This document shows positions 15,643 through 25,847 of a stretch of DNA of 64,000 nucleotides, in pieces (within the stretch, counting starts at the first letter, position 1; every line of letters starts with the position of its first letter). The translations under genes and the position numbers were made by a program. Source of the DNA: an uncultured bacterium. GTDB taxonomy: Bacteria > Vulcanimicrobiota > Xenobia > Xenobiales > Xenobiaceae. The stretch is taken from the NCBI GenBank assembly GCA_934644775.1, contig CAKUDB010000006.1, forward strand, positions 46,174 through 110,173, written 5' to 3'. Under the pieces are notes generated by a model. It saw nothing but the letters and a program-made list of their open reading frames with translations, was not told where the DNA came from and did not search any database.

Positions 15643-18600
15643 CTAGAAGTTAAAAGTATCGCTACCTAAACTTACGGCCAAGCTGTCTTCAGGAGCCAGC
15701 GAACTATCAAAAACGGAAGGGCCTGAGTGCTTAGTCTCTTCGTAGACCTTAGCTCCATGCAAACCGATCTTTACCTGGCGATATTGCTCCATACCAGTAC
15801 CGGCAGGGATCAATTTACCGATAATGACATTTTCCTTCAGGCCACGCAAATGGTCAACTTTACCATTGATAGCCGCCTCAGTGAGAACTTTGGTAGTCTC
15901 TTGGAAGGAAGCGGCCGACAAGAAGGAGTCGGTAGCCAAGGAAGCCTTAGTAACACCCAAGAGCACTGGCTCAAAGGTAGCAAAGGCTCTGAGCTTTTCG
16001 CCAGCAGCGGCTTCTCCCAATTCGGCGATAAGCTTGTCGTTTTCGTCCCGAATCATATTGTTCTGGCTTTCGACATAGAGCACATCTTGTAAACTGCCAG
16101 GCAACATATTAGTGTCGCCAGCATCGGTGATACGCACTTTACGCAACATCTGGCGTACAATAACTTCTACGTGTTTATCACTAATGTCTACACCTTGATC
16201 GCGGTATACGGTTTGTACCTGGTCGACAATGTAGCGCTGCACGTGCTCCAAGCCCTTAATGCGCAAGATGTCATGGGGATTCATAAAGCCGTCGACAATA
16301 ACGTCACCAGCTACTACGGTATCACCCTCAGCGACATTGAGTCGGGCATTGTGAGGTACTAACATGTCAAATTCATCTTCGACGCTGCCATCGGCCCGGC
16401 GACGAGTAATCGTCACCTTTTGCTGACCTTTCTCTTCACCCAAAGTGACTACGCCGCTAATTTCGGCCAAGAAGCCCAAATTCTTAGGTTTGCGAGCTTC
16501 GAAGAGTTCTTCGACACGAGGCAAACCTTGGACGATGTCTTCCTGAGCAACACCACCAGTGTGGAAGGTACGCAACGTAAGCTGGGTACCAGGCTCACCG
16601 ATAGACTGAGCCGCTACAATACCGACAGTTTCACCGATTTCGACGGGCTTACCAGTGGCCAAGTTGCGACCGTAACACTTAGCGCAAACACCATGCTCGG
16701 CGTGGCAAGTCATGACAGAGCGGATTCTAAAGCCGGGACGATACCAAGTATGGCGATCTTCTGGATTGGGCTTAATGAAGCCGCTGGCATCAGCCTCGCG
16801 AGAGAGCCAACGCTCAATATCGGCAGCCTGTTCCTCTTCAATAAGATCGCCCGAGCTAATGTGGCAAGGTTTGCCGCTCTTATCTTCATAATCGAGATCT
16901 TGAGCAGCATAACGACCAGTCAGACGCTCAGCTAAGCGCATCTTAATGTCGTTGCCATTGACAGCAGGCTCCACCAAGATACCATGGCTAGTACCACAAT
17001 CGGCTTCACGCACGATAATATCTTGAGAGACGTCGATCAAACGGCGGGTAAGATAACCGGAGTCGGCCGTACGCAGAGCGGTGTCGGCCAAACCTTTACG
17101 GGCACCGTGAGTACCGATAAAGTATTCTAATACGGTCAGACCTTCACGCAAGTTGGCGCGAATAGGCATGGGGATGATCTTACCAGTCGGGTCAGCCATC
17201 AAACCGCGCATACCGGCCAACTGTTTTACCTGGGATGGGTTGCCACGAGCACCAGAAGTAGCCATCATAAAGACCGGGTTCAAGCGATCTAAGTGGCGCA
17301 TCATCGCTGAACCGACTTCCTCAGTAGCGTCAGCCCAAATCTTGTTGAGCTGCAAATAGTGCTCGTTTTCGGTTAAGAAGCCTCTAGCTAAGAAGCGATC
17401 GGCCACAGCCACCTTTTCGTCGGCGTGGGCCAAAATGCGCCCTTTCTCAGGAGGGATCTTGATGTCATGGACGCTGATCGACGTACCAGAGCGGGTGGCA
17501 AACTTATAGCCCAAAGCCTTGAGGTTATCAAGGAAAGCGGCCGTCTTAGTGTTGCCATGAGCTGAGTGGGTACGCTTAACTAGAGCGACAATATCTTTCT
17601 TGCCAAAGGGATGGTTAAATTCGGCAAAGACCATACGCCCTTTACCCAAGGGGCGACCATCGCCAGGCAAAATAGAATCTTCACGAATATTATCGGGAAC
17701 AGCACCCCACATAAGCAAACGGCCCACAGTAGTAGAGACGCGCTCATTAAAGATGCTGACAAAGATAGGAGCCTGAATCTCGACTACGCCAGCTTCATAA
17801 GCCAAAACAGCTTCGTTGACTGAACTAAAGCACTTGCCTTCGCCCTTGGAGTCGTGCTTTTCAATAGTGAGATAATACATACCCAATACCATGTCTTGGG
17901 TAGGCACGGTAGCCGGAGAGCCGTAAGCGGGCAACAAGATGTTGTGAGCGGACAACATGAGAATGCGAGCCTCGGCCTGAGCGCCGGCTGATAAAGGAAG
18001 GTGGACAGCCATCTGGTCGCCGTCGAAGTCGGCATTGTAAGGGGTACAGACCAAAGGATGGAGCTGTAAAGCTTTACCTTCTACCAATACGGGCTCGAAA
18101 GCCTGAATGCCCAAGCGGTGCAGCGTTGGAGCACGGTTAAGCAAGACAGGATGATCGACAATAACCTCTTCCAAAGCGTCCCACACTTCGGCGCGGGCCT
18201 TTTCGACCATGCGTTTGGCGGCTTTAATGTTGAGAGCCTTGCCATTATCGACCAAGTTCTTCATAACAAAGGGTTTGAAGAGCTCTAAAGCCATCTCTTT
18301 AGGCAAACCGCACTGGTGCAACTTTAACTTAGGGCCAACTACAATGACAGAACGGCCAGAGTAGTCGACACGCTTACCGAGCAAGTTCTGACGGAAGCGC
18401 CCTTGTTTACCCTTGAGCATATCAGATAAGCTCTTCAAAGGACGGCTGTTAGGGCCAGTAACGGGACGACCGCGGCGACCGTTGTCGATTAGAGCGTCGA
18501 CAGCCTCTTGGAGCATACGCTTTTCGTTTTTAACGATAATGTCGGGAGCTCCCAAATCTTGCAAACGGCGCAAACGGTTATTGCGGTTGATGACTCGGCG

Positions 18601-19380
18601 ATAAAGATCGTTGAGGTCGGAAGTAGCAAAACGAGCGCCGTCGAGTTGCACCATAGGGCGCAAATCGGGAGGGATAACTGGGATAACCGTCAAGACCATC
18701 CACTCAGGACGGTTGCCCGATTTACGGAAAGCTTCGACAACTTCTAAGCGCTTTATAGCTTTAGCCTTGCGCTGGCCGCTCTGCTCTACAATGTCGGTGC
18801 GCAGTTCTTCATAAAGTTTATCTAAATCGATCTCTTTGAGAAGCTCCTGGATAGCTTCGGCACCCATACCGGCGCGGAAGTTGCCATAAGGATACTTTTC
18901 TTTAAGCTCGCGGTACTCTTGCTCGGAAAGGAGCTGGTACTTTTTGAGGCCGATTTCCGGATCGCCGGGATCGATCACAATGTAGCTGCTAAAATAGATA
19001 ACTTTCTCTAAGTTGCGGGGAGAAAGCTCGAGAAGCAGACCTATGCGAGAAGGCACACCCTTAAAATACCAAATATGCGTCACGGGAGAGGCCAAATTGA
19101 TGTGGCCCATGCGCTCACGGCGCACTTTAGCACGGGTAATTTCCACACCGCACTTATCACAAATCAAACCCTTGTGACGTACGCGCTTATACTTACCGCA
19201 ATGGCATTCCCAGTCTTTCACCGGACCAAAAATGCGCTCGCAGAAAAGTCCATCGCGCTCAGGTTTGAGAGTTCTATAGTTAATAGTTTCGGGCTTCTTG
19301 ACTTCGCCGAAAGACCACTTGCGAATCTGTTCGGGAGAGGCCAGACCTATTTGCATAGCCTCAAAATTATTGACATCCAT
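15643..19380 (-). CDS. rpoC: RNA polymerase beta' subunit
   Basis: The clamp and catalytic subunit of RNA polymerase. It has 1245 residues in one piece, so it is not split as in cyanobacteria, and it lacks the large late insertion of proteobacterial RpoC. The zinc site '[19 protein letters not shown]' lies near residues 59-77. The magnesium-binding '[16 protein letters not shown]' is intact, as are the bridge/trigger region '[17 protein letters not shown]' and the second zinc site '[14 protein letters not shown]'. The N-terminus '[19 protein letters not shown]' is like that of Firmicutes-type enzymes. AGGAGG precedes the ATG. It is 102 bases downstream of rpoB and shares its transcript. Confidence 0.98.
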   Translation of the reverse strand: MDVNNFEAMQIGLASPEQIRKWSFGEVKKPETINYRTLKPERDGLFCERIFGPVKDWECHCGKYKRVRHKGLICDKCGVEITRAKVRRERMGHINLASPVTHIWYFKGVPSRIGLLLELSPRNLEKVIYFSSYIVIDPGDPEIGLKKYQLLSEQEYRELKEKYPYGNFRAGMGAEAIQELLKEIDLDKLYEELRTDIVEQSGQRKAKAIKRLEVVEAFRKSGNRPEWMVLTVIPVIPPDLRPMVQLDGARFATSDLNDLYRRVINRNNRLRRLQDLGAPDIIVKNEKRMLQEAVDALIDNGRRGRPVTGPNSRPLKSLSDMLKGKQGRFRQNLLGKRVDYSGRSVIVVGPKLKLHQCGLPKEMALELFKPFVMKNLVDNGKALNIKAAKRMVEKARAEVWDALEEVIVDHPVLLNRAPTLHRLGIQAFEPVLVEGKALQLHPLVCTPYNADFDGDQMAVHLPLSAGAQAEARILMLSAHNILLPAYGSPATVPTQDMVLGMYYLTIEKHDSKGEGKCFSSVNEAVLAYEAGVVEIQAPIFVSIFNERVSTTVGRLLMWGAVPDNIREDSILPGDGRPLGKGRMVFAEFNHPFGKKDIVALVKRTHSAHGNTKTAAFLDNLKALGYKFATRSGTSISVHDIKIPPEKGRILAHADEKVAVADRFLARGFLTENEHYLQLNKIWADATEEVGSAMMRHLDRLNPVFMMATSGARGNPSQVKQLAGMRGLMADPTGKIIPMPIRANLREGLTVLEYFIGTHGARKGLADTALRTADSGYLTRRLIDVSQDIIVREADCGTSHGILVEPAVNGNDIKMRLAERLTGRYAAQDLDYEDKSGKPCHISSGDLIEEEQAADIERWLSREADASGFIKPNPEDRHTWYRPGFRIRSVMTCHAEHGVCAKCYGRNLATGKPVEIGETVGIVAAQSIGEPGTQLTLRTFHTGGVAQEDIVQGLPRVEELFEARKPKNLGFLAEISGVVTLGEEKGQQKVTITRRRADGSVEDEFDMLVPHNARLNVAEGDTVVAGDVIVDGFMNPHDILRIKGLEHVQRYIVDQVQTVYRDQGVDISDKHVEVIVRQMLRKVRITDAGDTNMLPGSLQDVLYVESQNNMIRDENDKLIAELGEAAAGEKLRAFATFEPVLLGVTKASLATDSFLSAASFQETTKVLTEAAINGKVDHLRGLKENVIIGKLIPAGTGMEQYRQVKIGLHGAKVYEETKHSGPSVFDSSLAPEDSLAVSLGSDTFNF

Positions 19381-19482
19381 ATTAACTTGAGTCCTCCTGG
19401 TGGGCGACAGAGAAGAGACCTATCTTTAGTTCTTCTCCTCTGCCAGCCGCAGTAAGAGCTTTTAACCTAAGAAGCCTTAGAT

Positions 19483-22400
19483 TTAAGCCAGAGCATTATC
19501 GGACATACCAAAGATTTCGTGCGATCCACTGCTGTGGACTTGCTCTTGTTCTTCCACGGAGCGGATTTCGATCTCACGTCCGTTGGAGCCCAGAATCTTG
19601 ACATCCAGAGCCAAACTCTGCAATTCCTTAATGAGCACTTTGAAGGACTCAGGAACGCCGGGTTCGAGAACATTTTCACCCTTAACAATAGCTTCGTAAG
19701 TTTTGACACGACCCAAAACATCGTCGGACTTAACGGTAAGAAGCTCTTGGAGAGTGTAAGCAGCACCGTAAGCTTCGAGGGCCCAGACTTCCATTTCACC
19801 GAAGCGCTGACCACCGAACTGAGCTTTACCGCCCAAAGGCTGCTGCGTAATTAAGCTGTAAGGGCCAGTAGAGCGAGCGTGAATCTTATCGTCTACCAAG
19901 TGGGCCAACTTAAGCATATAGATCTGACCGACAGTAACGCGACCATCGTAAGGCTCACCGGTACGTCCATCATAAAGAACGGTCTTGCCGTCTACGACAA
20001 CGTGTCGGCGGTAGAGCTCGATATAAGCCGCGATTTCGCGAATTTGCTCTAAGCTATAGTGTTTGCGATGACCGATAAGGACTTCACCCAAGCGGTCTTC
20101 CAAACTGCGCTCACGCAAAACTTGATTTACTTCGTTGATGTCAACGTCGTAACCGCGCAATTCTTTGATAATAGCAGCAGCTAACTGCTTTTCAGGAGTC
20201 TCATCGATAATCTTCTTGAGCTCTTGAGTGGTGTAGATAAGTTTTGTCTTATTCTTGATAAACTCTTGCAAACGAGAGATACGGCTAGGCTCATCTAAGA
20301 CATAAACCAACTCTTCGGTACTGAGATAGACGCCTTTGCGCTGCAAGTCGGCTTGCAAATTGGCGGTATTCATTACATAACGAAGTTCTTCTTCAGAAGC
20401 AGAGTCGAAGACGGGGACTTCTACGCGGAAGCGAGGCTTACCAGGCTCAGAAAGCATAGCCATAGCCAAACCTAAGTGAGTCTCCAAAATCTGACCGATA
20501 TTCATACGAGAAGGCACACCCAAGGGGTTCAGAACGATCTGAACGGGAGTACCGTCGGGTAAATAAGGCATATCCTCGATAGGCATAACGCGAGAGACTA
20601 CACCTTTGTTACCGTGACGTCCGGCCATCTTGTCGCCTTGCATAATCTTACGCTTCTGAGCTACATAGACGCGAACCAACTTATTGACGCCTGGCTTAAG
20701 ATCGGTAGACTTCTTGCCGCCGCTTTCTTCGTCGTCGCGGTTGAAGACCTTAACGTCAATAACTTTACCCTTTTGACCGTGAGGCACTTTAAGGGAAGTA
20801 TCGCGCACATCGCGGGCCTTTTCGCCAAAGATAGCCCGGAGCAAACGCTCCTCGGCCGTAAGTTCGGTCTCGCCTTTGGGAGTAACCTTACCGACCAAAA
20901 TATCTTCAGTATTTACCTCAGCACCGATACGGACGATACCGTTTTCATCGAGATCTTTAAGAGCATCTTCGCCTACACTGGGAATATCGCGGGTAATCTC
21001 TTCGGCACCGAGCTTGGTATCGCGAGCTTCGCACTCATGTTCTTCAATATGAATGGAAGTGAAGACGTCGTCGCGGGCCACTTCTTCGCTAAGCAAAATA
21101 GCGTCTTCGTAGTTGTAACCTTCCCACGGCATAAATGCTACCAAAACGTTGCGCCCTAAGGCCAACTCTCCATTTACAGAAGAAGCGCCATCGGCCAAAA
21201 CGCTGCGCACATCGACGTGCTGGCCTAAGCTCACCGCCGGACGCTGGTTGATACAAGTGCCGGCATTGGAGCGCTTAAATTTGCGCAAATGGTATACATG
21301 TTCTTGACCAAGCTCGTCGGTGACGGTGACGGCAGTGGCAGAAACGGCACTTACATACCCCTTGTGTTTGGAAATAACCAAAGCACCAGAGTCGGTGGCA
21401 GCTCGGTATTCCATACCAGTACCGACGATAGGAGCCTGGGGAGAGAGCAACGGTACAGCTTGGCGCTGCATGTTGGCACCCATAAGGGCTCGGTTGGCGT
21501 CGTCGTGCTCCAAGAAGGGGATCAAAGCTGTAGCTACAGAGACGATTTGCTTAGGAGTTACGTCCATGAAGTCGACTTCTTCGCGGGCCACAACCGTAGT
21601 CTCTTTCTTGCCGCGCTTGCGACGGACTACCACACGCTCGTCTACGATATTGCTGCGCTCGTCCAGACGGGTATTAGCCTGACAAATTACGTATTCGTCT
21701 TCTACGTCGGCGTCTTGGTACTGAATTTCGTCAGTAACGTGGACGCGCACAGGCACTTTAACGTCTTGAGCCAAAAGCTCGTCATAATCGCGACGCTCGA
21801 TAATATCGCCGCTGTGGAAAATAGCACCAGTAGCGGGATTAGTCACGTCGGCAGAGAGGATCAGGTTGACTTTGCGGTAAGGAGCTTCAATGAAACCGAA
21901 GGAATTGACTCGGCCATAAGTAGCCAAAGAGCCGATCAAACCGATGTTGGGCCCTTCAGGAGTTTCAATAGGACAAATACGACCATAGTGAGAGTCGTGG
22001 ACGTCGCGGACTTCGAAGCCGGCGCGCTCACGAGAGAGACCGCCAGGGCCCAAAGCCGAGAGACGACGCTTGTGGGTAAGCTCGGCCAGCATATTGGTTT
22101 GATCCATAAACTGGGAGAGCTGGGAGGAGCCGAAAAATTCTTTGATGGCAGCGGTGACGGGGCGGGTATTGATGAGCAGCTGAGGAGTGATAGTCTCCAC
22201 ATCTTGTACAGACATGCGCTCACGCACTACGCGCTCTAAACGAAGTAAGCCGACGCGGAACTGATTTTGTAACAGTTCACCTACGCCACGGATACGACGG
22301 TTGCCCAAGTGGTCAATATCGTCGTGCTTAACTAAGACGTCGAAACTGTCTTCGCCGCTGGCTCTAAGCTTAATAACACCATTTTCAATATAGAGGCGGA

Positions 22401-23454
22401 GGCCTTCGTCTAAGGAGACGTCTAGCTCTTTCTCATCTTGGCGACGATAAGCGTCGGCTTTCATTAAAGCTAAGATATAGCGGACGGCGGCTACGACATC
22501 GTCTTTGCTAAGAATGGAAGGATACTCCAAGTGTTGGCCACACTGGCAGCAATCTTCTTTATCGGGCATATTGTAAGCGCCACAATGGGTACAGACAATT
22601 TTACGACCTAATTTGCGAGCCAAACGATAGCTACCTACTCTAGCTAAATCGTAGCGTTTGCGCTCGAAAAACAAATTGTTCAGCAAAGTACGGGCGCTCT
22701 CCTGAGAGGGCTGCTCGCCGGGACGCTGTTTTTTGTAAATTTCTAACAGGGCTTCTTCAACAGTCTCTACCGAGTCTTTTTCGAGAGTCTTTTCCAGTAA
22801 AGGCTCGCCGTTGAAGAGGGCTCTGATGTCATCGTCACTCTCATACTCTAAAGCACGCAGCAACACGGTAGCGGGCAGCTTGCGGGCTTTATCGATGCGC
22901 ACATAAATTACACCGGCAGTATCGGTTTCAAATTCCATCCAGGCACCGCGGTTAGGAATAACTACGGCCGACCAGGTGGAATGGCCGGTGTTAGGATCTT
23001 CGTGATGTTGATAATAAATACCCGGAGAACGTACCAACTGACTAACGATAACACGCTCGGCACCGTTGATAATAAACGTTCCTTGCTCGGTCATGGCAGG
23101 GAAATCGCCAATGAAGATCTCTTGTTCCCTGGCTTCACGTACTTCGCCATTCTCTTTAGTAGTTAAACGAACTTTAACTTTTAAGGGGTAGGCGTAAGTG
23201 GCATCTTTGTCACGGCACGTTTCCACCGACTGGGGCGGTTCGTCTAATTTATGCTCAAGGAATTCCAGCACTAAGTTGCCGGTAAAGTCCTCGATTGGAG
23301 ATATATCTTTAAAGGTATCGTCCATACCTTTTTGTAAAAAGCGGCTGTAAGACGAGCGCTGGAGCTCAATTAAATAAGGGAGCTCCATAACCGGCGGAAT
23401 TTTTTGGAAAGATATACGCCCTGTGGCCTCGTTCTTGTGTCGAAGAAACGACAT
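19483..23454 (-). CDS. rpoB: RNA polymerase beta subunit, with an inserted zinc ribbon
   Basis: The beta subunit, 1323 residues from the ATG at 23452-23454; GAGGAGG sits ten bases before it, and an upstream in-frame TTG would place that site inside the gene. Conserved regions are intact: the rifampicin pocket '[20 protein letters not shown]', '[16 protein letters not shown]', and the catalytic Lys regions '[13 protein letters not shown]' and '[17 protein letters not shown]'. An unusual feature is a four-Cys zinc ribbon at residues 288-305 ('[18 protein letters not shown]'), in the lobe where other bacteria have variable inserts. rplJL is not upstream, so rpoBC is separated from the ribosomal L10-L12 genes and has its own promoter. 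Confidence 0.98.
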   Translation of the reverse strand: MSFLRHKNEATGRISFQKIPPVMELPYLIELQRSSYSRFLQKGMDDTFKDISPIEDFTGNLVLEFLEHKLDEPPQSVETCRDKDATYAYPLKVKVRLTTKENGEVREAREQEIFIGDFPAMTEQGTFIINGAERVIVSQLVRSPGIYYQHHEDPNTGHSTWSAVVIPNRGAWMEFETDTAGVIYVRIDKARKLPATVLLRALEYESDDDIRALFNGEPLLEKTLEKDSVETVEEALLEIYKKQRPGEQPSQESARTLLNNLFFERKRYDLARVGSYRLARKLGRKIVCTHCGAYNMPDKEDCCQCGQHLEYPSILSKDDVVAAVRYILALMKADAYRRQDEKELDVSLDEGLRLYIENGVIKLRASGEDSFDVLVKHDDIDHLGNRRIRGVGELLQNQFRVGLLRLERVVRERMSVQDVETITPQLLINTRPVTAAIKEFFGSSQLSQFMDQTNMLAELTHKRRLSALGPGGLSRERAGFEVRDVHDSHYGRICPIETPEGPNIGLIGSLATYGRVNSFGFIEAPYRKVNLILSADVTNPATGAIFHSGDIIERRDYDELLAQDVKVPVRVHVTDEIQYQDADVEDEYVICQANTRLDERSNIVDERVVVRRKRGKKETTVVAREEVDFMDVTPKQIVSVATALIPFLEHDDANRALMGANMQRQAVPLLSPQAPIVGTGMEYRAATDSGALVISKHKGYVSAVSATAVTVTDELGQEHVYHLRKFKRSNAGTCINQRPAVSLGQHVDVRSVLADGASSVNGELALGRNVLVAFMPWEGYNYEDAILLSEEVARDDVFTSIHIEEHECEARDTKLGAEEITRDIPSVGEDALKDLDENGIVRIGAEVNTEDILVGKVTPKGETELTAEERLLRAIFGEKARDVRDTSLKVPHGQKGKVIDVKVFNRDDEESGGKKSTDLKPGVNKLVRVYVAQKRKIMQGDKMAGRHGNKGVVSRVMPIEDMPYLPDGTPVQIVLNPLGVPSRMNIGQILETHLGLAMAMLSEPGKPRFRVEVPVFDSASEEELRYVMNTANLQADLQRKGVYLSTEELVYVLDEPSRISRLQEFIKNKTKLIYTTQELKKIIDETPEKQLAAAIIKELRGYDVDINEVNQVLRERSLEDRLGEVLIGHRKHYSLEQIREIAAYIELYRRHVVVDGKTVLYDGRTGEPYDGRVTVGQIYMLKLAHLVDDKIHARSTGPYSLITQQPLGGKAQFGGQRFGEMEVWALEAYGAAYTLQELLTVKSDDVLGRVKTYEAIVKGENVLEPGVPESFKVLIKELQSLALDVKILGSNGREIEIRSVEEQEQVHSSGSHEIFGMSDNALA
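22540..22593 (-). other. Zinc ribbon insert inside RpoB
   Basis: Codons for residues 288-305 encode CxxC-x10-CxxC, a zinc ribbon. The flanking '[10 protein letters not shown]' and '[15 protein letters not shown]' are standard RpoB lobe sequence, so the ribbon is a clean domain insert. Confidence 0.8.
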
Positions 23455-23957
23455 TCGAGAAGATCCTCCTCTGCGCAATTAGCTGACATACTCCCCATGC
23501 CCAAAGGTAGAGGATTCTTAGATACAAACGAACCTCGCCTCCGCTAAGCGGAATGGCCAAGCTCTCTCTAAATAGATGATGCCCCATCTATATACCAATA
23601 TTCTTTTATTTTCTGCGCCCTACTTTTCTGCCAATAGAGCAGATCCCATACGGCATCTAGGCTGAATATCTTTCGGAAAGGAGCTGCCCTTTAGCTAACT
23701 GCCGCCCAGCAAAATAGCCCTACCTCGAGGCAAGCTAATTGTCAGAGCCCTAGCTCACTCCTACGTAAAGAAAGAACAAAAAGAGCGCACACCAACACTA
23801 TGTCGGCGCGTAAGCTCCCTAGTTATCCCCTTTTATAGAACTTTTCAAGCAAAACTTGTTCCGAGTCTTATCAATACTCAACCCAAACTGACCGGCTCTA
23901 ACACCGATCTTGCGGAGGCTTAACAGCCTCATGAGGGAACTTTGACCCTCTATCGCG
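23455..23957 (-). promoter_or_regulatory. Long 5' leader of rpoBC
   Basis: About 500 nt lie between the predicted transcription start (near 23957) and the rpoB ATG. No protein gene is supported here on either strand. The leader contains an intrinsic terminator hairpin and at least one smaller hairpin, so it looks like a control region for RNA polymerase synthesis. Confidence 0.6.
23778..23817 (-). terminator. Terminator (candidate attenuator) inside the rpoBC leader
   Basis: Read on the minus strand, CGCGCCGACA pairs with TGTTGGTGTG over ten positions around a 3-base loop. GAGC/GCTC closes the base with a TTA bulge, and TTTTT follows directly. It stands about 140 nt after the predicted start site and 320 nt before rpoB, with no upstream gene to end. 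It would therefore stop leader transcripts unless bypassed. Confidence 0.65.
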
Positions 23958-23963
23958 CATGAT

Positions 23964-23992
23964 ATAATACAATAGCAAAAAGATAAAGTCAA
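23964..23992 (-). promoter_or_regulatory. Sigma-70 promoter of rpoBC
   Basis: On the minus strand TTGACT (23987-23992) and TATTAT (23964-23969) are separated by 17 bases. This is one of the best consensus promoters in the window and matches the demand for rpoBC. Confidence 0.75.
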
Positions 23993-24041
23993 GTTTGGAT
24001 AAGAGTCGCCCCCTGGCAAAGCCCAAGTAGCCTCTAAAAAA

Positions 24042-24071
24042 CTGGTTTCAAATTAACTTTTTTGTTATAAT
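24042..24071 (+). promoter_or_regulatory. Promoter of gapR
   Basis: A perfect TATAAT at 24066-24071 lies 45 bases before the gapR ATG. The -35 region is poor (CTGGTT with an 18-base spacer at best). It diverges from the rpoBC promoter, with the two -10 boxes about 100 bases apart. Confidence 0.5.
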
Positions 24072-24115
24072 GCCCCGGCAACTTAAACGAATAGAAAAGC
24101 TTTTGGAGGGACACA

Positions 24116-24382
24116 ATGGAAGGAACTGACGCCAAACTTGAAGCTATTGTCGAGCGTATAGAAGCTTTGGAAGAAGAGAAAGCCGGCATAGCCCAAGATA
24201 TAAAAGATGTATATGCCGAAGCCAAAATCGAAGGATTCGACGTTAAAATTTTGCGCCGTATTATTAGCTTGCGCAAATTAGAGCCCCAAGAGAGAGAAGA
24301 ACAAGAAAGCTTATTAGTTCTTTATATGCAGGCTTTGGGTATGTACAGCAACGCTCACCATAAAGCCGAAGAGACAAAATAG
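24116..24382 (+). CDS. gapR: GapR-type nucleoid-associated protein (DUF2312)
   Basis: An 88-residue helical DNA-binding protein, the usual length of GapR. The family signature is nearly complete: '[20 protein letters not shown]', '[20 protein letters not shown]' and '[20 protein letters not shown]'. GapR forms a ring-like tetramer on overtwisted DNA, ahead of forks and at the ends of highly transcribed genes, and stimulates gyrase and topoisomerase IV. TTGGAGGG precedes the ATG. It diverges from rpoBC, the kind of heavily transcribed unit where GapR is known to bind in Caulobacter. The family is best known from Alphaproteobacteria and their phages, which this window does not resemble in RpoC, so transfer is possible. 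Confidence 0.9.
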   Translation: MEGTDAKLEAIVERIEALEEEKAGIAQDIKDVYAEAKIEGFDVKILRRIISLRKLEPQEREEQESLLVLYMQALGMYSNAHHKAEETK

Positions 24383-24396
24383 CCTATTTTACGCAG

Positions 24397-24420
24397 CTGG
24401 CAAGCTGCCAGAAGGTCTTT
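24397..24420 (+). terminator. Weak terminator after gapR
   Basis: CTGGCA/TGCCAG form a 6-bp stem with a 3-base loop (24397-24411), followed within ten bases by TCTTTT. Confidence 0.4.
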
Positions 24421-24448
24421 TCGCCTCTGCATTTTGAGTGCTCGAGCA

Positions 24449-24476
24449 TTGACAAGGCGTAAAATATAGATATAAT
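24449..24476 (+). promoter_or_regulatory. Promoter of tRNA-Pro
   Basis: Perfect TTGACA (24449-24454) and perfect TATAAT (24471-24476) with a 16-base spacer. Transcription should start about 13 bases before the tRNA. Confidence 0.85.
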
Positions 24477-24495
24477 CATTCGAGCATAGTTATGT

Positions 24496-24572
24496 CGAGG
24501 CGTAGCGCAGCCTGGCAGCGCGCAACGTTCGGGACGTTGAGGTCGGAGGTTCAAATCCTCTCGCCTCGACCA
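24496..24572 (+). tRNA. tRNA-Pro (anticodon CGG)
   Basis: All four arms fold in 77 bases: the acceptor CGAGGCG/CGCCTCG, a D-stem GCGC/GCGC, the anticodon stem CAACG/CGTTG with loop TTCGGGA, and the T-arm GGAGG/CCTCT around TTCAAAT. The anticodon CGG reads CCG codons. C at position 1 and A as discriminator are usual for tRNA-Pro. The 3' CCA is encoded. It has its own promoter and terminator. Confidence 0.96.
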
Positions 24573-24588
24573 TACAGCGGATAAGGGG

Positions 24589-24623
24589 CCGATCAACTGT
24601 TGGTGTTGGTCGGTTCTTTTTTT
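24589..24623 (+). terminator. Intrinsic terminator of tRNA-Pro
   Basis: A 9-bp stem (CCGATCAAC/GTTGGTCGG, one G-T pair) with a 7-base loop is followed by TTCTTTTTTT. Confidence 0.85.
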
Positions 24624-24713
24624 GGTTCAATTTATAGGCCAATCTCTCTAGGGAGCCCACTGCCCAGCGTAGTTAGTTATCCCTACCAAAGATGGAGCCC
24701 TTTAGCCCTCTAG

Positions 24714-25619
24714 CTAAACTTGAATATCGATAACTTCCTCAGGATCGACAGTTTCAAAGTTACGATGTTTAGCTGGCAACAATTCCAACAAGCGGCGCAT
24801 AATTTGCAAACGAAAAGGGGCGGTATCTTCGATAATTCTATGCTCAAAAGGACGAGTGGCCGTCTTTATGTAAGGTTCTACAATATCTTCTATTTGATCA
24901 AAACGAACCACAACATTTTCAGGCTCTCCAGCTGGGAAACGGCCAAAGATAAGGCGTCCAGGCTTACTTAAAACTAAGGCGTCTATATCTGGCAAAACGG
25001 TAGGCTCTATTTCTGTCCAAAAGATAGAGCGGAATATCTGTTTGCGAGAAAGTTTATTGCGAATGAGAACGATACGCGGCACATAGATTCCCCGCCCTTC
25101 GTAGCGTTTGGTTAGCTGAGAGCGAGCGTTGGCGTAACGCCACATGGCGTCCATTTGCTCCATAGGAAAATAATGGGGCAATTCGTCGTCACCTATAGAC
25201 ATGCGCTGGATGGTACGTTTATTTTGATCATTCCAAAGGATTCGCAACTGGGCTCCGTCTGGCTTTTCGATCACTTGACCATTAGGAGCATAAAGCCACA
25301 ATTGGCTATTATTGGCAAATTTAGCCAAAATGGGCATACTTTCGCGGGCGATAAAAGTGGGACAGACGCAAGGTACGCTGACGTTTAAACCAGTCTCATA
25401 AGCTTTTGAATTGATAATCTCCGAGCCCGGATTTTTACAAACAAACTCAAAAGAGACCAAAGTCTCGGGATTTATATATTCAGCGCTCCATAAAGCACCT
25501 CTGGCACCGCCTTCAGTAATTTCTATATAGGGAGAGATGGCGGCGACTTTCTCTTTAAGTTCTTCCGAAGTAGGGCGCGGGTTGGCCGTCGAAACTAGAA
25601 AATCCATATCAAAACCCAA
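24714..25619 (-). CDS. Hypothetical protein, 301 aa
   Basis: I do not recognise this protein. The TTG start is favoured because GGAGG lies eight bases upstream; the in-frame ATG four codons later would be too far. It is soluble, without signal peptide or membrane segment. The N-terminal half is of mixed composition with 'SAEYINPETLVSFEFVCKNP' and reads like an alpha/beta domain. The C-terminal half has a basic patch 'RIVLIRNKLSRKQIFRSIFW' followed by an acidic end. No catalytic motif is clear. The gene stands alone between the tRNA unit and the divergent exported protein gene. Confidence 0.6.
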   Translation of the reverse strand: MGFDMDFLVSTANPRPTSEELKEKVAAISPYIEITEGGARGALWSAEYINPETLVSFEFVCKNPGSEIINSKAYETGLNVSVPCVCPTFIARESMPILAKFANNSQLWLYAPNGQVIEKPDGAQLRILWNDQNKRTIQRMSIGDDELPHYFPMEQMDAMWRYANARSQLTKRYEGRGIYVPRIVLIRNKLSRKQIFRSIFWTEIEPTVLPDIDALVLSKPGRLIFGRFPAGEPENVVVRFDQIEDIVEPYIKTATRPFEHRIIEDTAPFRLQIMRRLLELLPAKHRNFETVDPEEVIDIQV

Positions 25620-25847
25620 AATGCCTACCTCCGGAAACAGACTCTGTCTCTTTTTTGGGCTAATCTTTTGTTTTTTCTTAATATTAACCTTCCCAGCCTA
25701 ATCGAGCCAAGAAAAAAAATCGCCCTTTCGACAGTCCATTTGCCTCACCGACCTTGCCAAAAGAAGGGCCAAGCCCCAATAGACAAGAATCTAGGGTAGG
25801 ATCAGCTAGTATAAAAATAAGTCAGCCTTTAAGAGGTGGAAGAAAAT

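Noticed and set aside
21289..22239. Long antisense ORF (316 codons) inside rpoB, and similar ones in dnaE and ppdK
   Set aside because: They are mirror frames of strongly biased codons in conserved genes, without ribosome sites.
23819..24019. 66-codon ORF on the minus strand upstream of rpoB
   Set aside because: It starts upstream of, and runs through, the predicted rpoBC promoter, and the protein shows no recognisable pattern.
24496..24713. Integration site of a mobile element at the tRNA-Pro 3' end
   Set aside because: No integrase and no repeated tRNA 3' end were found in the window.
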